Source: CAVXWV01 sp963695415 (GTDB taxonomy: Bacteria > Chloroflexota > Anaerolineae > Anaerolineales > UBA4823). Taken from it: a stretch of 64,000 bases of DNA. The translations under genes and the position numbers were made by a program. The notes under the pieces were generated by a model, which saw nothing but the letters and a program-made list of their open reading frames with translations, had not been told where the DNA came from and did no database searches. Location: assembly GCA_963695415.1 (NCBI GenBank), contig CAVOGL010000007.1, positions 62,001 to 126,000 of the forward strand. The letters are read 5' to 3'. Of this stretch, positions 63,873 through 64,000 are shown piece after piece (positions within the stretch are counted from its first letter, which is position 1; every line of letters starts with the position of its first letter).

Positions 63873-64000
63873 AATGATCAAATCTCCTACGGCATGCCTC
63901 GCTGATATGTTGGTTTTCGAGTATTTTCCAATGAATTCACTCTGATTATGCTCTTATTTATCTATGTTAGAATGGCAAAGTTGTTCAAAATAATGGCACT

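Noticed and set aside
1..64000. CRISPR array, insertion sequence, prophage or integrase site
   Set aside because: No regularly spaced repeats, transposase, phage structural gene or attachment-type duplication was seen; tRNA-Arg at 28588 has no integrase beside it.

Overview
The window looks like a chromosomal segment of an Anaerolineae-type Chloroflexota bacterium. This is inferred from protein flavour only: paired fatty-acid genes next to ftsH, an EF-P with an Arg tip, Hsp20-Lon, Cys-rich and zinc-ribbon orphan proteins, and sugar gene clusters rich in Gfo/Idh/MocA and URO-D-like proteins. No rRNA, mobile element, prophage or CRISPR array was seen. One tRNA gene (Arg-UCU) is present.

Layout. 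1-3955: the start of an amidohydrolase-like gene (minus strand), then a plus-strand operon of a sugar-nucleotide-type epimerase, a GNAT acyltransferase, an enolase-superfamily N-acylamino-acid racemase/OSBS and a cyclase-family metal hydrolase. 4022-12683 (minus): SHOCT-like protein, YgfZ/GcvT-like protein, FtsH, FabH, FabF, a HAD-DinB fusion, a Cys-rich protein and EF-P. 12743-24399: a carbohydrate region with three URO-D-like proteins, three Gfo/Idh/MocA dehydrogenases, two TIM-barrel isomerases, ThuA and a cytoplasmic GH28-like enzyme, plus small zinc-ribbon proteins. 24472-36366: a secreted LysM/M23 peptidase, an unknown gene pair, tRNA-Arg, Hsp20, Lon, a PHP-AlbA_2 fusion, an acetyltransferase, a membrane metallopeptidase and MogA. 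36423-48543: an aldo-keto reductase/kinase/phosphotransferase cassette, a glycosidase region, a class III aminotransferase with a ceramidase-like hydrolase, a small gene behind a LexA-like operator, and a large membrane protein. 48550-58021: prfB with its +1 recoding site, ftsY, moaC, a moaD-moaE fusion, a second fabF, rnc and smc. 58120-63872: a PpiC foldase, the rpsF-ssb-rpsR operon, an AMMECR1 protein and a large (alpha/alpha)6 glycosidase-like protein.

The most important caveat is that at least twelve otherwise intact conserved genes or positions are broken by single-base indels (ygfZ, ftsH, fabH, thuA, lon, PHP gene, aldo-keto reductase twice, glycosidase, monooxygenase, aminotransferase, moaE). 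In most cases the sequence carries one extra base. This pattern suggests incompletely polished long-read sequence rather than mass pseudogenisation. I have therefore annotated these as whole genes with the break stated. A hydrolase with an internal deletion and a monooxygenase with an additional stop codon look more like true remnants.

Promoter structure is a second theme: several genes have a -10 hexamer placed only 6-8 bases before the start codon, which would give leaderless mRNAs.
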